In this document: positions 1 to 9,520 of the stretch, in pieces | Numbering within the stretch: the stretch's first letter is position 1 | Layout of the letters: every line of letters starts with the position of its first letter | NCBI RefSeq assembly: GCF_948472415.1 | Contig: NZ_OX419519.1 | Coordinates: 7,407,001 to 7,471,000 of the forward strand | DNA length: 64,000 bases | Direction of reading: 5' to 3' | Source: Kitasatospora fiedleri | Lineage (GTDB): Bacteria > Actinomycetota > Actinomycetes > Streptomycetales > Streptomycetaceae | Program-made: the position numbers and the translations under genes | Notes under the pieces: generated by a model | Seen by the model: only the letters and a program-made list of their open reading frames with translations | Database searches by the model: none | What the model was told of the DNA's origin: nothing

Positions 1-425
1 AGGGCGGCGCGCTGCTCCGGGCGGTCGGCGAGCAGGGCGTCGTGGATCAGGCGGGCCGTTCCGGTGCCCCGCCAGGGGGCCCGGACGCCGATCTCCCGGA
101 GGGCCAGCACCGGGGTCGCGGTGAAGTCCGCGGGCAGCGGCTCGGCCAGGCGCTGCCAGTAGCCGTCCGAGGGTCCGACGGTGGTGCCGTAGGCGTAGCC
201 GATCGCGCCGCCCCCGTTCCCGCCCCCGCCCTCGCCGGGGGCGGCCACGGCCAGGACGAGGGTGAAGCCCGGGGTGGTGGCGTGCTGGTCGAGGCGGTCG
301 GCGAAGGCCCGGACCCGGTAGTTCGGGTGGTCCAGCAGCGGTGCCCGGACGTCCGCGTACACGTCCAGCAGCGTCCGCCGGACGTTCGGCGCGAGGGCGG
401 TGAATCGGTGCAGGTCGACGGCCAC
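1..425 (-). CDS. GNAT-family N-acetyltransferase, 3' end outside window
   Basis: The GTG start at 425 has a GGAGG ribosome binding site about 8 bases upstream; the frame runs off the left edge, so only about 141 residues are seen. Near the edge is a stretch reading LREIGVRAPWRGTGTARLI, which fits GNAT motif A (beta strand, then the R-x-x-G-x-G/A acetyl-CoA pyrophosphate loop). A glycine-rich loop lies in the middle. The acceptor substrate cannot be inferred. It lies 191 bases downstream of the sulfatase on the same strand and could be the last gene of that operon, but the gap makes this uncertain. Confidence 0.75.
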   Translation of the reverse strand, partial: MAVDLHRFTALAPNVRRTLLDVYADVRAPLLDHPNYRVRAFADRLDQHATTPGFTLVLAVAAPGEGGGGNGGGAIGYAYGTTVGPSDGYWQRLAEPLPADFTATPVLALREIGVRAPWRGTGTARLIHDALLADRPEQRAA

Positions 426-532
426 GCGGGCTCCTCCGGACGTCGGGGGCGTACCGGGCCCGGGGTCGGTGCGGGCCCTGCCGGGAGTCTTCCGCACCGA
501 ACGGCGGCGGCGGACCCCGGGCACCCCGCCCC

Positions 533-595
533 GGCCCGCCGCCCGCCCGTCGGCCGGGTACCCCGCCATGGCCCGCCGCCCGCCCGTCGGCCGGG
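533..595. repeat. 26-bp direct repeat, two copies
   Basis: An identical 26-bp GC-rich word occurs at 533-558 and 570-595, between the sulfatase stop and the GNAT start. No stem-loop or ORF explains it. It may be slippage-generated filler. Confidence 0.7.
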
Positions 596-616
596 CCCGG
601 CCCGAGCGCCGCTGCG

Positions 617-2979
617 TCACTCGAAGGCCGCCGCCGCCTCCCGCAGGGCCCGGACCATCGTCTCCGGGGCGTACGGCGCGGCCGGGCCCGGCAGGTAGGT
701 CACCGAGCGCAGCGCGCCGGTGTAGCGGAAGGAACGGTGGCGCTCCCAGAGCGGCCAGGACACCGGGGACTTGCGGTCGACGCCGACGCTGATGCCCTGG
801 AACGGGCCATCCCGATCAGCTGGTGCACCGGGCCGAGCGTGCCCGTCACCGCGCCGTCCACCCGCACCTCGAAGTGCCACTTCAGCTCGGCCACCGCCGT
901 CGCCTCCAGCGCCACCAGGTGTGCCCCGGGCGGGAGTTCGCCCGCGTCGGCCTCGAACAGCTCGCCGTACTGGTTGTACGCCAGGCGCAGCCGCCCGTCC
1001 TCCACGTACAGGCTGTAGCCGCCGCCCTGGTCGCCGTGCGAGACCAGCACGCCCTGGTCGTCCGCGCCGTGCCGGTCGAGCGCCACCTCGGCGGTGAAGG
1101 AGCGGAACGCCACCAGCCGGGAGGAGCGGTAGCGCTCCAGCTCCGGGGTGCCGGCCAGCAGCGTCACCGGGCGGCGCAGCGCCTCGTCCTCCGGGTGGCG
1201 CAGGGCGAACGCGCCGGAGGCGTCGGCCAGCGGGAAGACCCCGTTGCGCCAGGCCGCGTCCTCCCACGCTTGCGCCAACTCCTTGACCAGCTCCGGGCGT
1301 TCGGCCGACAGGTCGTGGATCTCGGTCGGGTCGGTGCGCAGGTCGTACAGCGCCCACTCGCCGTCGTCGTAGGGCGCGCCCGGCCGGTGCAGGGTCACCA
1401 GCTTCCAGCCGTCGCGGTAGTACGAGCGGTTGCCGGTCATCTCGCAGTACTGCTCGTGGTGGGTGGACGGCGCGTCGGCGGTCCGCAGCACGGAGGCGAA
1501 CGACACCCCGTCCAGCTCCTGCACCGGCACCCCGCCGCGCTCCACCGGCCGCTCCACGCCCGCGAGTTCGAGCAGCGTGGGCAGCAGGTCGGTGACGTAC
1601 TGGTACTGGCCGCGCACCCCGTCGTCGCCCGCCGCGCGCGGCAGCCCGGCCGGCCAGGACAGCACGAACGGGACGCGCACGCCGCCCGCGTGGGTCTGGC
1701 CCTTGTACAGCCGGAACGGCGTGTTGGAGACCATGCCCCAGCCGCGCGGGTAGTGCACCAGCGACTGCGGGCCGCCGATCAGGTCGATCTCCCGCTGCAC
1801 GTCCGGGTTCCAGTCGGCGGGCAGGTTCGGGTGGTAGACGAAGCGGCTGAAGTAGCTGCGGGTGCCCTCCGCGCCGCCCTCGCCGGTGCCGCCGTTGTCG
1901 GAGGTGAACACCACGATGGTGTTGTCGAGTTCGCCGAGCTGCGCCAGCACGTCGGTCAGCCGGCCCAGGTTCTGGTCGACGTTGTCGACCATCGCGGCGT
2001 AGACCTCCATGTAGCGGGCGTACAATTTCCGCTGCACCTCGTCGAGTTCGTCCCACGCCCCGACTTCGTACCCGGCCTCGCCGTTGCGCTGCGGCAGCTC
2101 GGTGCCGGGCGGGAAGTGCCCGGCCGCCAGCTGGCGGGCGAAGCGCCGCTGCCGCAGCTCGTCCCAGCCGTCGTCGTAGCGGCCCCGGTGCCGGGCCAGG
2201 TCCTCCGGCTTGGCCTGGAGCGGGCCGTGCACCGCGTTGTGCGCCAGGTAGAGGAGGAACGGCTTGTCGGGGTCGTGCGCGCGCAGCGACTTGACCATGC
2301 CGATCGCCCGGTCGGTGATGTCGTCGGTGTAGTAGTAGCCGTCCGGGAACTCGTCGATGTCCAGCGGCGAGTTGTCGCACACCAGCTGGTGCGGGTGGAA
2401 CAGGCTGGTCAGGCCCTCCAGCACCCCGTAGTACTGGTCGAAGCCCTTCTGGAGCGGCCAGTTGGCGCGGTCGTCGGCCGCCGAGGAGGCGGAGTCCCGG
2501 GTCAGGTGCCACTTGCCGACCGCGTACGTCGCGTACCCGGCGTCGTGCAGGGTCTGCGCCAGGGTCGGGATGTCGCCCGCGATCTCCATCCCGTACCCGG
2601 GGAAGCCCGGGTCGGCGTTGGCCACGAACGAGTACCCCACCCGGTGTGGGTTCAGGCCGGTCAGCAGGGCCGCCCGGGCGGGCGAGCACAGCGGCATGGT
2701 GTGGTAGTTGGCGAGCTTGACGCCGCGCGCGGCCAGGCCGTCCAGGGTCGGCGTCGGCACCTCCGAGCCGAACGGCCCGATGTCGCTGTAGCCCAGGTCG
2801 TCGACCAGCACCACCACCACGTTCGGCGCGCCCTCGCGCGGGCGCACCCGGCGCGGCCAGGACGGCACCGACGCGCCGAACGTCCGCCCGACCCGGCCGG
2901 GGAAGCCCGCGTAGGGGTCGCGGCGGTGTCCGGTGCCGGGGCTCGCGTCCTCGGTCGCGTTCCGGTTCGTGTCGCTCAC
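617..2979 (-). CDS. Arylsulfatase (type I, formylglycine-dependent), with apparent -1 frameshift
   Basis: This is a sulfatase that would hydrolyse sulfate esters; the corrected product is about 787 residues. The N-terminal part has the metal-binding Asp pair (VLVDDLGYSD, D60/D61) and the sulfatase signature LCSPARAALLTG, whose C98 would be oxidised to formylglycine. There is no signal peptide, so it should act in the cytoplasm on imported substrate. The GTG start (2979-2977) overlaps the stop of the ABC ATPase gene as GTGA, implying translational coupling. The frame breaks at the GGG run 804-806: restoring one base joins HQLIGMA to PFQGISVGVDRKSP and on to the stop at 617. Without it the protein would read into unrelated low-complexity sequence. 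The family is certain; the substrate is unknown. Confidence 0.9.
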
Positions 2980-4652
2980 AGCAGGCTCCCGGAGGTAGGG
3001 GTGGGCAGGGCCGGGACGGCCGCCAACAGTTCGGCGGTGTAAGGGTGTTCGGGCGCGGTGACGACCCGGTCGGCCGGGCCGCTCTCCACGATCCGGCCGC
3101 GGTGCAGCACCGCGATCCGGTGGCTGACCTGCCGCACCACCGCCAGGTCGTGCGCGATGAACAGCACCGCCAGCCCCAACTCCCGTTGCAGGCGCGCCAG
3201 CAGCTTGATCACCTGGGCCTGGATCGACACGTCCAGCGCGGAGACCGGCTCGTCGCACACCAGGACGCTCGGCTCCGGGGCCAGCGCCCGCGCGATGCCG
3301 ATCCGCTGCCGCTGCCCGCCGGAGAACTCGCGCGGCGACCGGGCCGCCGCCGACGCCTCCAGGCCCACCTGCTCCAGCAGTTCGGCCACCCTGGCCTGCC
3401 GCTGCGCCCGGTCGCCGATCCGGTGCGCGATCAGCGGCTCGGCGATGATCCGGCCCACCGTCAGCCGCGGGTTCAGCGAGGCGTACGGGTCCTGGAAGAC
3501 CATCTGGATCTCCCGGCGGGCCCGCCGGCCGTCCAGCGGCTGCCCGGCGAAGCTGATGCCGCCCGCGTCGGGCGCGTGCGCGCCCACCAGGGCCCGGGCC
3601 AGCGTGGACTTCCCCGACCCGGACTCGCCGACCAGGCCCAGCGTCTCGCCGGGGTGCAGCTCCAGGTCGACGGACTCCAGCGCCGCCGTCCGCCGCCGCC
3701 GCGGACCGTACCCCTTCGCCAACCCGTGCACCACCAGCAGCGGTTCGGCGCCGGGCGTGCTGTTCGCGGCGGCCCGGGACGGTGCGTCCAGCCGTGGCAC
3801 CGCCGCCAACAGGGTCTTGGTGTAGGGGTGCTGAGGTGCCGTCAGAAGCCGTTCGACGGTGCCCTGTTCGACCACCTCGCCGTCGCGCATCACCAGCAGC
3901 CGGGAGCAGGTCTCGGCGATCACGCCCAGGTCGTGGCTGATCACCACCAGTGCGGTGCCGCGCTCCCGGTTGATCCGGGCCAGCAGGCGCAGGATCTGCC
4001 GCTGCACGGTCGGGTCCAGCGCGGTGGTCGGCTCGTCCGCGACCAGCACCTGGGCGTCGTGCGCCAGCGCCAGGGCGATCATGATGCGCTGGCGCTGGCC
4101 GCCGGAGAACCGGTGCGGGAAGTCGCCCAGCCGGGACGCCGCCTTCGGCACCCCCACCAGCTCCAGCAACTCCACCGCCCGCGCGGCCCGTTCGGCCTTC
4201 GACCGGCGCCCGCCGTGCGCCCGCAGCGCCTCGTCCAGCTGGCGGCCCACCGAGAGCACCGGGTTCAGCGAGGACATCGGGTCCTGGAAGATCATCGCGA
4301 TCCGCCGGCCGCGCACCGCCCGCAGCGCCTCCTCCGGCAGCCCGGCCAGGTCCTGCCCGTCCAGCTCCACCGCCCCGCCGGTGATCAGGCCCCCGGCGGG
4401 CAGCATCCGCAGCAGCGCCAGCGCGGTCGTCGACTTGCCCGACCCGGACTCGCCGACGATCCCCAGGCTCTCCCCGGCCCCCAGGGCGAAGTCCACCCCG
4501 CGCACCGCCGGCCGCCCCCCGAACGCCACGTGCAGTCCGCGCACCCGCAGCAACGCGCCGGTGGGGGAGAGGGGTCGGTCCGCCAGCGGCGGGCGGTCGA
4601 TCAATTCGGTCATCGTACGGCCCTCCGGGTCGGGTCGGCTTCCCGTGCTCAT
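2976..4652 (-). CDS. Dipeptide/oligopeptide-type ABC transporter, fused double ATPase (DppD-DppF)
   Basis: The 558-residue protein contains two complete ABC ATPase domains. Each has a Walker A GESGSGKST and an ABC signature FSGGQRQRI, followed by Walker B and H-loop regions; the C-terminal halves carry the oligopeptide-transporter extension (QHPYTKTLL and EHPYTAELL). It energises the permease pair encoded upstream. Its ATG start overlaps the permease stop as ATGA, and its stop overlaps the sulfatase GTG. An internal ATG at 4613 is a possible alternative start, but the overlapping one fits the tight operon better. The fused DppDF arrangement is common in actinobacteria. Confidence 0.93.
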   Translation of the reverse strand: MSTGSRPDPEGRTMTELIDRPPLADRPLSPTGALLRVRGLHVAFGGRPAVRGVDFALGAGESLGIVGESGSGKSTTALALLRMLPAGGLITGGAVELDGQDLAGLPEEALRAVRGRRIAMIFQDPMSSLNPVLSVGRQLDEALRAHGGRRSKAERAARAVELLELVGVPKAASRLGDFPHRFSGGQRQRIMIALALAHDAQVLVADEPTTALDPTVQRQILRLLARINRERGTALVVISHDLGVIAETCSRLLVMRDGEVVEQGTVERLLTAPQHPYTKTLLAAVPRLDAPSRAAANSTPGAEPLLVVHGLAKGYGPRRRRTAALESVDLELHPGETLGLVGESGSGKSTLARALVGAHAPDAGGISFAGQPLDGRRARREIQMVFQDPYASLNPRLTVGRIIAEPLIAHRIGDRAQRQARVAELLEQVGLEASAAARSPREFSGGQRQRIGIARALAPEPSVLVCDEPVSALDVSIQAQVIKLLARLQRELGLAVLFIAHDLAVVRQVSHRIAVLHRGRIVESGPADRVVTAPEHPYTAELLAAVPALPTPTSGSLL

Positions 4653-5494
4653 GTGCGCGCCCCCCGGTTCAGGGCCTCGGCCAGCAGGGTGAAGCCGAGG
4701 ACGAGGGCGGTGGTGACGGCCAGCGGGGCGGCGGCCAGCAGCGGGTTCGTGTCCAGGTAGGCGACCGAGCCGCTGATCAGGCTGCCCAGGGTGGGCTCCG
4801 GCGGGCGGACGCCCAGGCCGAGGAAGCTGAGCGCGCCCTCGATGAAGACGCCCACCGACAGGGCGACCGCGCCCTGCACGATCAGCGGATCGACCGCGTT
4901 CGGCAGCACGTGCCGCAGCAGCACCCGGGCCCGGCCCGCGCCGCCGACCCGGGCGGCCAGCGCGTACTCGCGCTCCCGCTGCACCAGTACGCCCGCCCGC
5001 AACTGCCGTCCGAAGTACGGCACTTCGGCCAGCGCGATGATGATCACCACCGGCCAGCGGCCCGGCCCGAGGATCGCCGTCACCGCCAGGCCGAGGATCA
5101 GCCCGGGAAAGGACAGCACCAGGTCGAACAGCCGCTGCACCACCAGGTCGGCGGTCCGCGAGGTGGCCGCCAGCAGGGCCAGCCCCGCACCGGTCAGCGC
5201 GCCCGCCGGAACGGCCGTCAGGATGATCGACAGGTCGGTCAGGATGCCGTGCAGGAGCCGGCTGAGCAGGTCCCGCCCGATGTCGTCGGTGCCCAGCGGG
5301 TGCGCGCCGCTCGGGCCGGCCAGCGCCTGCGGGCCCTGCGCGTCCGGGTCGGCGCCGGCCAGCAGCGGCGCCAGCAGCCCGGCCAGCGCCACCGTCCCGA
5401 CCAGCACCAGCCCGCTGACGCCCCGCCAGGTCAGCAGCCCGGCGACGTAGCGGTTGCGCGAACGGGCAACCAGGGGAAAGGAGATCGTGGTCAT
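4649..5494 (-). CDS. ABC transporter permease, DppC type
   Basis: The 281-residue integral membrane protein carries the binding-protein-dependent permease domain, with the EAA-loop region around ALAARVGGAGRARVLLRHVLPN. It pairs with the DppB-type permease encoded 7 bases upstream. I chose the ATG at 5494 (MTTISFPL); the same frame stays open further upstream but that part is the shadow of the preceding gene. The N-terminal cytoplasmic tail and the first membrane helix are typical of DppC proteins. Confidence 0.92.
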   Translation of the reverse strand: MTTISFPLVARSRNRYVAGLLTWRGVSGLVLVGTVALAGLLAPLLAGADPDAQGPQALAGPSGAHPLGTDDIGRDLLSRLLHGILTDLSIILTAVPAGALTGAGLALLAATSRTADLVVQRLFDLVLSFPGLILGLAVTAILGPGRWPVVIIIALAEVPYFGRQLRAGVLVQREREYALAARVGGAGRARVLLRHVLPNAVDPLIVQGAVALSVGVFIEGALSFLGLGVRPPEPTLGSLISGSVAYLDTNPLLAAAPLAVTTALVLGFTLLAEALNRGART

Positions 5495-5501
5495 CGTGTC
5501 G

Positions 5502-6446
5502 TCACTCCCACCGCACGCGCGGGTCGAGCCAGGAGTACAGCAGGTCGGTGAGCAGTTGCACGGCCACGTACCCGGCGACCACCAGCAGCAGCAGGTCCTG
5601 CACCACCGGGTAGTCACGGCGCTGCACGCCCTGCTCGATCAGCTGGCCGAGGCCCGGCCAGGCGAAGATCCGCTCCACCACCACCGCGCCCGCGACCAGC
5701 TGGCCGATCTGTAGGCCCAGCACGGTGACCGCGGCGGGCAGCGCGTTCGGCAGCGCGTGCCGCCACAGGACGCGGCGGCGCGGCACCCCCAGCGCCGTCG
5801 CGGTGCGCACGTAGTCCTCGCCGAGCGCCCGCTCCAGCCCGTCCTGCAGGTACCGGGCCAGGATCGCCGCGCTCGGCAGCGCCAGGCACAGCGCGGGCAG
5901 CGCCAGGTACTGCACCGCCAGGTCCGGCGCGTCGAACAGCGAGGCGTACCCGCCGGCCGGCAGCAGGCCAAGGCCCACCGCGAACACCAACACCAGCACC
6001 ACGCCGGTGACGAACGGCGGCACCGCCAGCGCCCCCGTGGTCAGCGCCCGCAGCGCCCCCGCCGGCGCCCGCCGCCGCGCCGACACCGCGTACAGCGCCG
6101 TCGGTACGGCCAGCACCACCACCAGCAGCAGCGCCGCCAGGGTGAGCTGGACGGTCGAGGCCAGGCCGTCCCCGATCAGCTCGGAGACCTGCCCGCCGAT
6201 CGCGTAGCTCGGCCCCAGGTCGCCGGTCAGCACCTGCCCCAGCCAGTGCAGGTACTGCGAGAGCAGCGGCGCGTCCAGCCCCAGCCGCTCCCGGATCGCC
6301 GCGATCACGGCCGGCGAGGCGTCCGGCCCCGCCAGCGTGGTCGCCGGGTCGCCCGGGATCAGCCGCAGCATCAGGAAGACCGTGAACGAGGCGGCCACCA
6401 GCACCGCCACCCCGCTCGGCAGCCGTTTGAACAGGAAGGTCCGCAC
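5502..6446 (-). CDS. ABC transporter permease, DppB type
   Basis: This 314-residue membrane protein starts at GTG (MRTFLFKRLPSG) and has the N-terminal helix and periplasmic-loop sequence LRLIPGDPATTLAG typical of the DppB/OppB family. The EAA loop lies near TATALGVPRRRVLWRHALPNA. It sits 3 bases after the binding-protein stop and forms the translocation channel with the DppC-type subunit. Confidence 0.92.
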   Translation of the reverse strand: MRTFLFKRLPSGVAVLVAASFTVFLMLRLIPGDPATTLAGPDASPAVIAAIRERLGLDAPLLSQYLHWLGQVLTGDLGPSYAIGGQVSELIGDGLASTVQLTLAALLLVVVLAVPTALYAVSARRRAPAGALRALTTGALAVPPFVTGVVLVLVFAVGLGLLPAGGYASLFDAPDLAVQYLALPALCLALPSAAILARYLQDGLERALGEDYVRTATALGVPRRRVLWRHALPNALPAAVTVLGLQIGQLVAGAVVVERIFAWPGLGQLIEQGVQRRDYPVVQDLLLLVVAGYVAVQLLTDLLYSWLDPRVRWE

Positions 6447-6449
6447 CGC

Positions 6450-8063
6450 TCAGCCCGCCAGGTACGCGTCGTCGAGGTTCAGGTACGAGTACTTGTTCAG
6501 CGTCACCCCGCGCACCTGCGCGGCCGCGACCTCCACCAGCCCGGCGATCGCCAGGTCGATGATGAACTGCTCCTCCAGCAGGATGTCCGTCACCTGCTGG
6601 TAGAGCGCCTTCGCCTCCGGGCTGTCCGCGTCCGAGCGGTTCCACGCCTTCTGCACCGCCTCGGTGTACGCCGGGGAGGAGAACTTCGAGGTGTTCTTCG
6701 CCTCGTTGAACGGGTACGCGCTGACCGCCAGCGTCGCCGGGTGCGCCTGCGAGAAGCTGTGGCTGAGCGTCCACAGCGCCGGCATCGACTGCGAGATCAG
6801 CTGCTTCTGCATGGTCGGCGAGTCCACCGGCTGCAACTGCACGTCGATGCCGACCTGCTTGAGGTCGTACTGCAGGATCTGCGCCACCGCCGTCGACCCG
6901 GCGTCCGACTGGTGCGCCAGCGGCAGCGACAGCGAGGTCACCCCGGCCTCGGCCAGCAGCGCCTTCGCCTTCTCCGGGTCGTGGTGGTACCGGTTCGCGT
7001 CCTGCTCCCGGTAGGCCGGCGAGGACTTCGGCCACGGCACCGAGGAGACCGTCGCGTACCCGCCCAGCGCCTGCTGCACCAGCCGGTCCCGGTCGATCGC
7101 CCAGGCGATGGCCTGCCGCACCCGCCTGTCCTGCACCTCCGGGAAGGACAGGTTCGCGCCGATGTAGAACGCGCCCGCCCCGGTGTCGTACTGGGTGATC
7201 CGGAAGCGCTTGTCGTCCTTCAGCGTCGCCACGTCCTTGCCGCGGACCGCGTACGACAGGTGGGTCTGGCCGGTCTTCACCGAGGACAGCAGCGTCTCCG
7301 CCTGCGGGATCACCTTGATCTCCACCCCGTCCAGGTACGGCCGGCCCGGGTTCCAGTACTTCTCGTTGCGGGCGAAGCTCAGCGAGGACCCCGGCTTGCG
7401 GTCGGTGAAGGTGAACGGGCCGGTGCCGATCAGCCTGGTGCCCGCGACGGCGTCCTCGACGGACTCCGAATCCGGGATGATCATGAACTCGAAGAGGTCG
7501 AACAGGTTGGACACCTGGTGCGCCAGCACCAGCGTCAGCTCGAAGTCCCCGTTCTTCCGGAAGTCCGCCACGGTCAGCGCCGTCGAACGCAACTGCGCCG
7601 AACGCACCGGGTTCTGCAGGTTCTTGATCGCGAACACCACGTCGTCCGCGGTGAACCGGCGCCCGCTGTGGAACGCCACGTCCTCGCGCAGCTTCAGCGT
7701 CACGCTCAGACCGTCCGCCGCCACCTCCCAGCTCTTCGCCAACTCCGGCTGCGGGCGCAGCTGTTCGTCGTAACGGGTGAGCGTGTTGAACACCAGCCGC
7801 TGCAACAGCGAGTTGGCGCTCTGCGCGAACAGCAGCGCCGGCGTGAAGTCGACCCCGACACCCACCGTCAGCACCCCGCCCCGGCGCGGCGAGGCCGCGT
7901 CCGACGCCGCCGCCGCGTCCGTCCCGGACGAGGCGTCCGCCGCCGAGCGGCACGCCGACAGCGCCAGCAGACCGGTGCCCGCCAGGGCGCTGCGCAGCAG
8001 CGCCCGGCGCGAGATCGCGGAGAGGGGGAGCGGGCCACCGGAGCCGGCGGAGAACACGGTCAT
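6450..8063 (-). CDS. ABC transporter substrate-binding lipoprotein (family 5)
   Basis: The 537-residue protein has a twin-arginine motif (SRRALLRSALAG, RR at 19-20) followed by a lipobox LSAC with C38, so it should be a lipoprotein, possibly Tat-exported. The body matches oligopeptide/nickel-type solute-binding proteins (LRPQPELAKSWEVAADGLSVTLKLREDV is split by the usual family spacing, then FTADDVVFAIKNL). ATG 8063 was chosen because the signal peptide follows directly. In this operon, with a sulfatase and a dioxygenase, a sulfated or sulfonated ligand is more likely than a peptide; this is inference from context. Confidence 0.92.
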   Translation of the reverse strand: MTVFSAGSGGPLPLSAISRRALLRSALAGTGLLALSACRSAADASSGTDAAAASDAASPRRGGVLTVGVGVDFTPALLFAQSANSLLQRLVFNTLTRYDEQLRPQPELAKSWEVAADGLSVTLKLREDVAFHSGRRFTADDVVFAIKNLQNPVRSAQLRSTALTVADFRKNGDFELTLVLAHQVSNLFDLFEFMIIPDSESVEDAVAGTRLIGTGPFTFTDRKPGSSLSFARNEKYWNPGRPYLDGVEIKVIPQAETLLSSVKTGQTHLSYAVRGKDVATLKDDKRFRITQYDTGAGAFYIGANLSFPEVQDRRVRQAIAWAIDRDRLVQQALGGYATVSSVPWPKSSPAYREQDANRYHHDPEKAKALLAEAGVTSLSLPLAHQSDAGSTAVAQILQYDLKQVGIDVQLQPVDSPTMQKQLISQSMPALWTLSHSFSQAHPATLAVSAYPFNEAKNTSKFSSPAYTEAVQKAWNRSDADSPEAKALYQQVTDILLEEQFIIDLAIAGLVEVAAAQVRGVTLNKYSYLNLDDAYLAG

Positions 8064-8110
8064 GGTCAACAGTCCTTCGGGAGAAGCGGGTTCGGGATGG
8101 GACGAGGTGG

Positions 8111-8138
8111 AGCAGGGAGCAGGGAGCAGGGAGCAGGG
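8111..8138. repeat. Four tandem copies of a 7-bp unit (AGCAGGG)
   Basis: Four perfect copies of AGCAGGG lie in the 127-bp gap between the ROK gene stop and the substrate-binding protein start. On the coding (minus) strand they read as CCCTGCT repeats. They do not form a hairpin and I see no terminator in this gap. Confidence 0.8.
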
Positions 8139-8190
8139 GGTGCGGGGGAAAGGGGGGTGTCGGGTGGGCGGGTCCGGCGGGTCCGGCGGC

Positions 8191-9411
8191 TCAGAGGCCC
8201 GGCAGCGGACGGGCGTACAGCTCGCCCAGCACCGGCGCGCAGGCCGCCACCGCCAGCGCGTCCGCACCGAAGCGCTGCGCGACCAGGAGGTCGGCGTCCC
8301 GGTGCAGGTGCGAGCGGAGCGCGAACTCCGCGCGCACCTCGTCCAGGTAGACCGGGTCGGCCAGCGCGAAGGTCTCGGTCAGCACCAGCAGGTCCGGGTT
8401 GACCACGTCGGCCAGCAGGGCCAGCGCCCCGCCCACCACCCTGGCCCGCTCCCGCACCAGCGCGTCGGCCCGCCCGTCACCGGCCCGGACCGCCGCCAGC
8501 AGCAGCCCCCGGTCCGGCCGGGCGATCACGCCCTGCGCGACCGCCGCCTCGAACAGCGTGTCGTCCGAGGCGGCCACCGACAGGCAGCCGCGGCGACCGC
8601 AGTGACATCGCGCCGTGCTGCCCGGCACCGGCAGGTGCCCGCCGTCACCGGTCACCGACGGCGGACCCTGGTGCACCGTCCCGGCCACCGAGATGGACGC
8701 GTCCACCACGTGGCCCACGAACAGCTGCACCATCGAGCGCCGGGCCGCCGGATCGCCGAACAGCACCTCCGCCGCCGCCAGTGCCCGGGCGTGGTTGTCC
8801 ACCCGCACCGGCAGCCCGGTGGCCCGCTCCAGCAGCGCCCGCAACGGCACGTCCCGCCAGCCCAGGGGCTCGTGCCGGACCGTCACCCCGCGCTCGCTGT
8901 CCACCGCCCCGCCGGTCACCGCGCCCAGCCCCAGCACCCGGCGGCCGGACTCCACCGGCGCGGCCGCCGCCAGCAGCCGCGGCAGCCGGGCCAGCAGCGC
9001 CTTCAGCACCGCCGGTCCGCGCCGCCCGCCGTTCGGCAGCTCCTGCCGGAACAGCACCCGGCCGCGCAGGTCCAGCAGCGCGAACGTGCTGTACGGCAGG
9101 CCGATGTGCAGCCCGGCCACCGCCAGCCGCTCCCCGTCCACCTCCAGCGGCAGCTGCGGACGCCCCCGCGAACCCGGTGCCGTGACCGCCAACTCCGGTC
9201 GCTCCGCCAGCAGTTCCAGCCGCAGCAGATCCACCACCTGACGTGACACCGCCGCCGGGCTCAGCCCCGTCAACCGGGCCACCCCGCTGCGCGCCACCGG
9301 CCCGTGGTCCAGCACCGCCCGCAGCACGGTGGCGGCGTTCGCCTCCCGCCGGTCGTCCCCGGGCCGGAAGGCCGGACGCTCCCCGGCGGTACTGCGGACG
9401 GTGCCGTTCAC
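8191..9411 (-). CDS. ROK-family transcriptional regulator
   Basis: The 406-residue protein has an N-terminal winged helix-turn-helix (residues about 20-70, including VARLTGLSPAAVSRQVVDLL) and a C-terminal ROK domain with the zinc motif CHCGRRGC. The GTG start at 9411 is preceded by GAGGAG at good spacing. ROK regulators usually sense sugars or sugar phosphates. Finding one between a TauD-type dioxygenase and a transporter/sulfatase set suggests that the inducer, or the real substrate, could be a sulfated or sulfonated sugar; that is inference. It lies inside the operon rather than divergent from it. Confidence 0.9.
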   Translation of the reverse strand: MNGTVRSTAGERPAFRPGDDRREANAATVLRAVLDHGPVARSGVARLTGLSPAAVSRQVVDLLRLELLAERPELAVTAPGSRGRPQLPLEVDGERLAVAGLHIGLPYSTFALLDLRGRVLFRQELPNGGRRGPAVLKALLARLPRLLAAAAPVESGRRVLGLGAVTGGAVDSERGVTVRHEPLGWRDVPLRALLERATGLPVRVDNHARALAAAEVLFGDPAARRSMVQLFVGHVVDASISVAGTVHQGPPSVTGDGGHLPVPGSTARCHCGRRGCLSVAASDDTLFEAAVAQGVIARPDRGLLLAAVRAGDGRADALVRERARVVGGALALLADVVNPDLLVLTETFALADPVYLDEVRAEFALRSHLHRDADLLVAQRFGADALAVAACAPVLGELYARPLPGL

Positions 9412-9520
9412 GCGGCGGACTCCTCTGCAACTGCTCTGCTGGAACGGGTCGTTGATCGATAAACGGGGGGCCTGGCCGGACTGGTCGGTCTGGCCGGTCC
9501 GGTCGGCCTGGTCGGTCCGG

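Noticed and set aside
823..3042. 739-codon plus-strand ORF over the sulfatase gene
   Set aside because: It is an antisense shadow; its product is Val/Arg/Gln/His-rich with no domain, whereas the minus strand encodes a clear sulfatase.
8111..8138. Tandem 7-bp repeat as a CRISPR or regulatory array
   Set aside because: Units are directly adjacent without spacers and are too short; simple-sequence repeat.
5757..8402. 881-codon plus-strand ORF over the permease and binding-protein genes
   Set aside because: Antisense shadow of high-GC coding DNA; no domains, and it spans three recognisable genes on the other strand.
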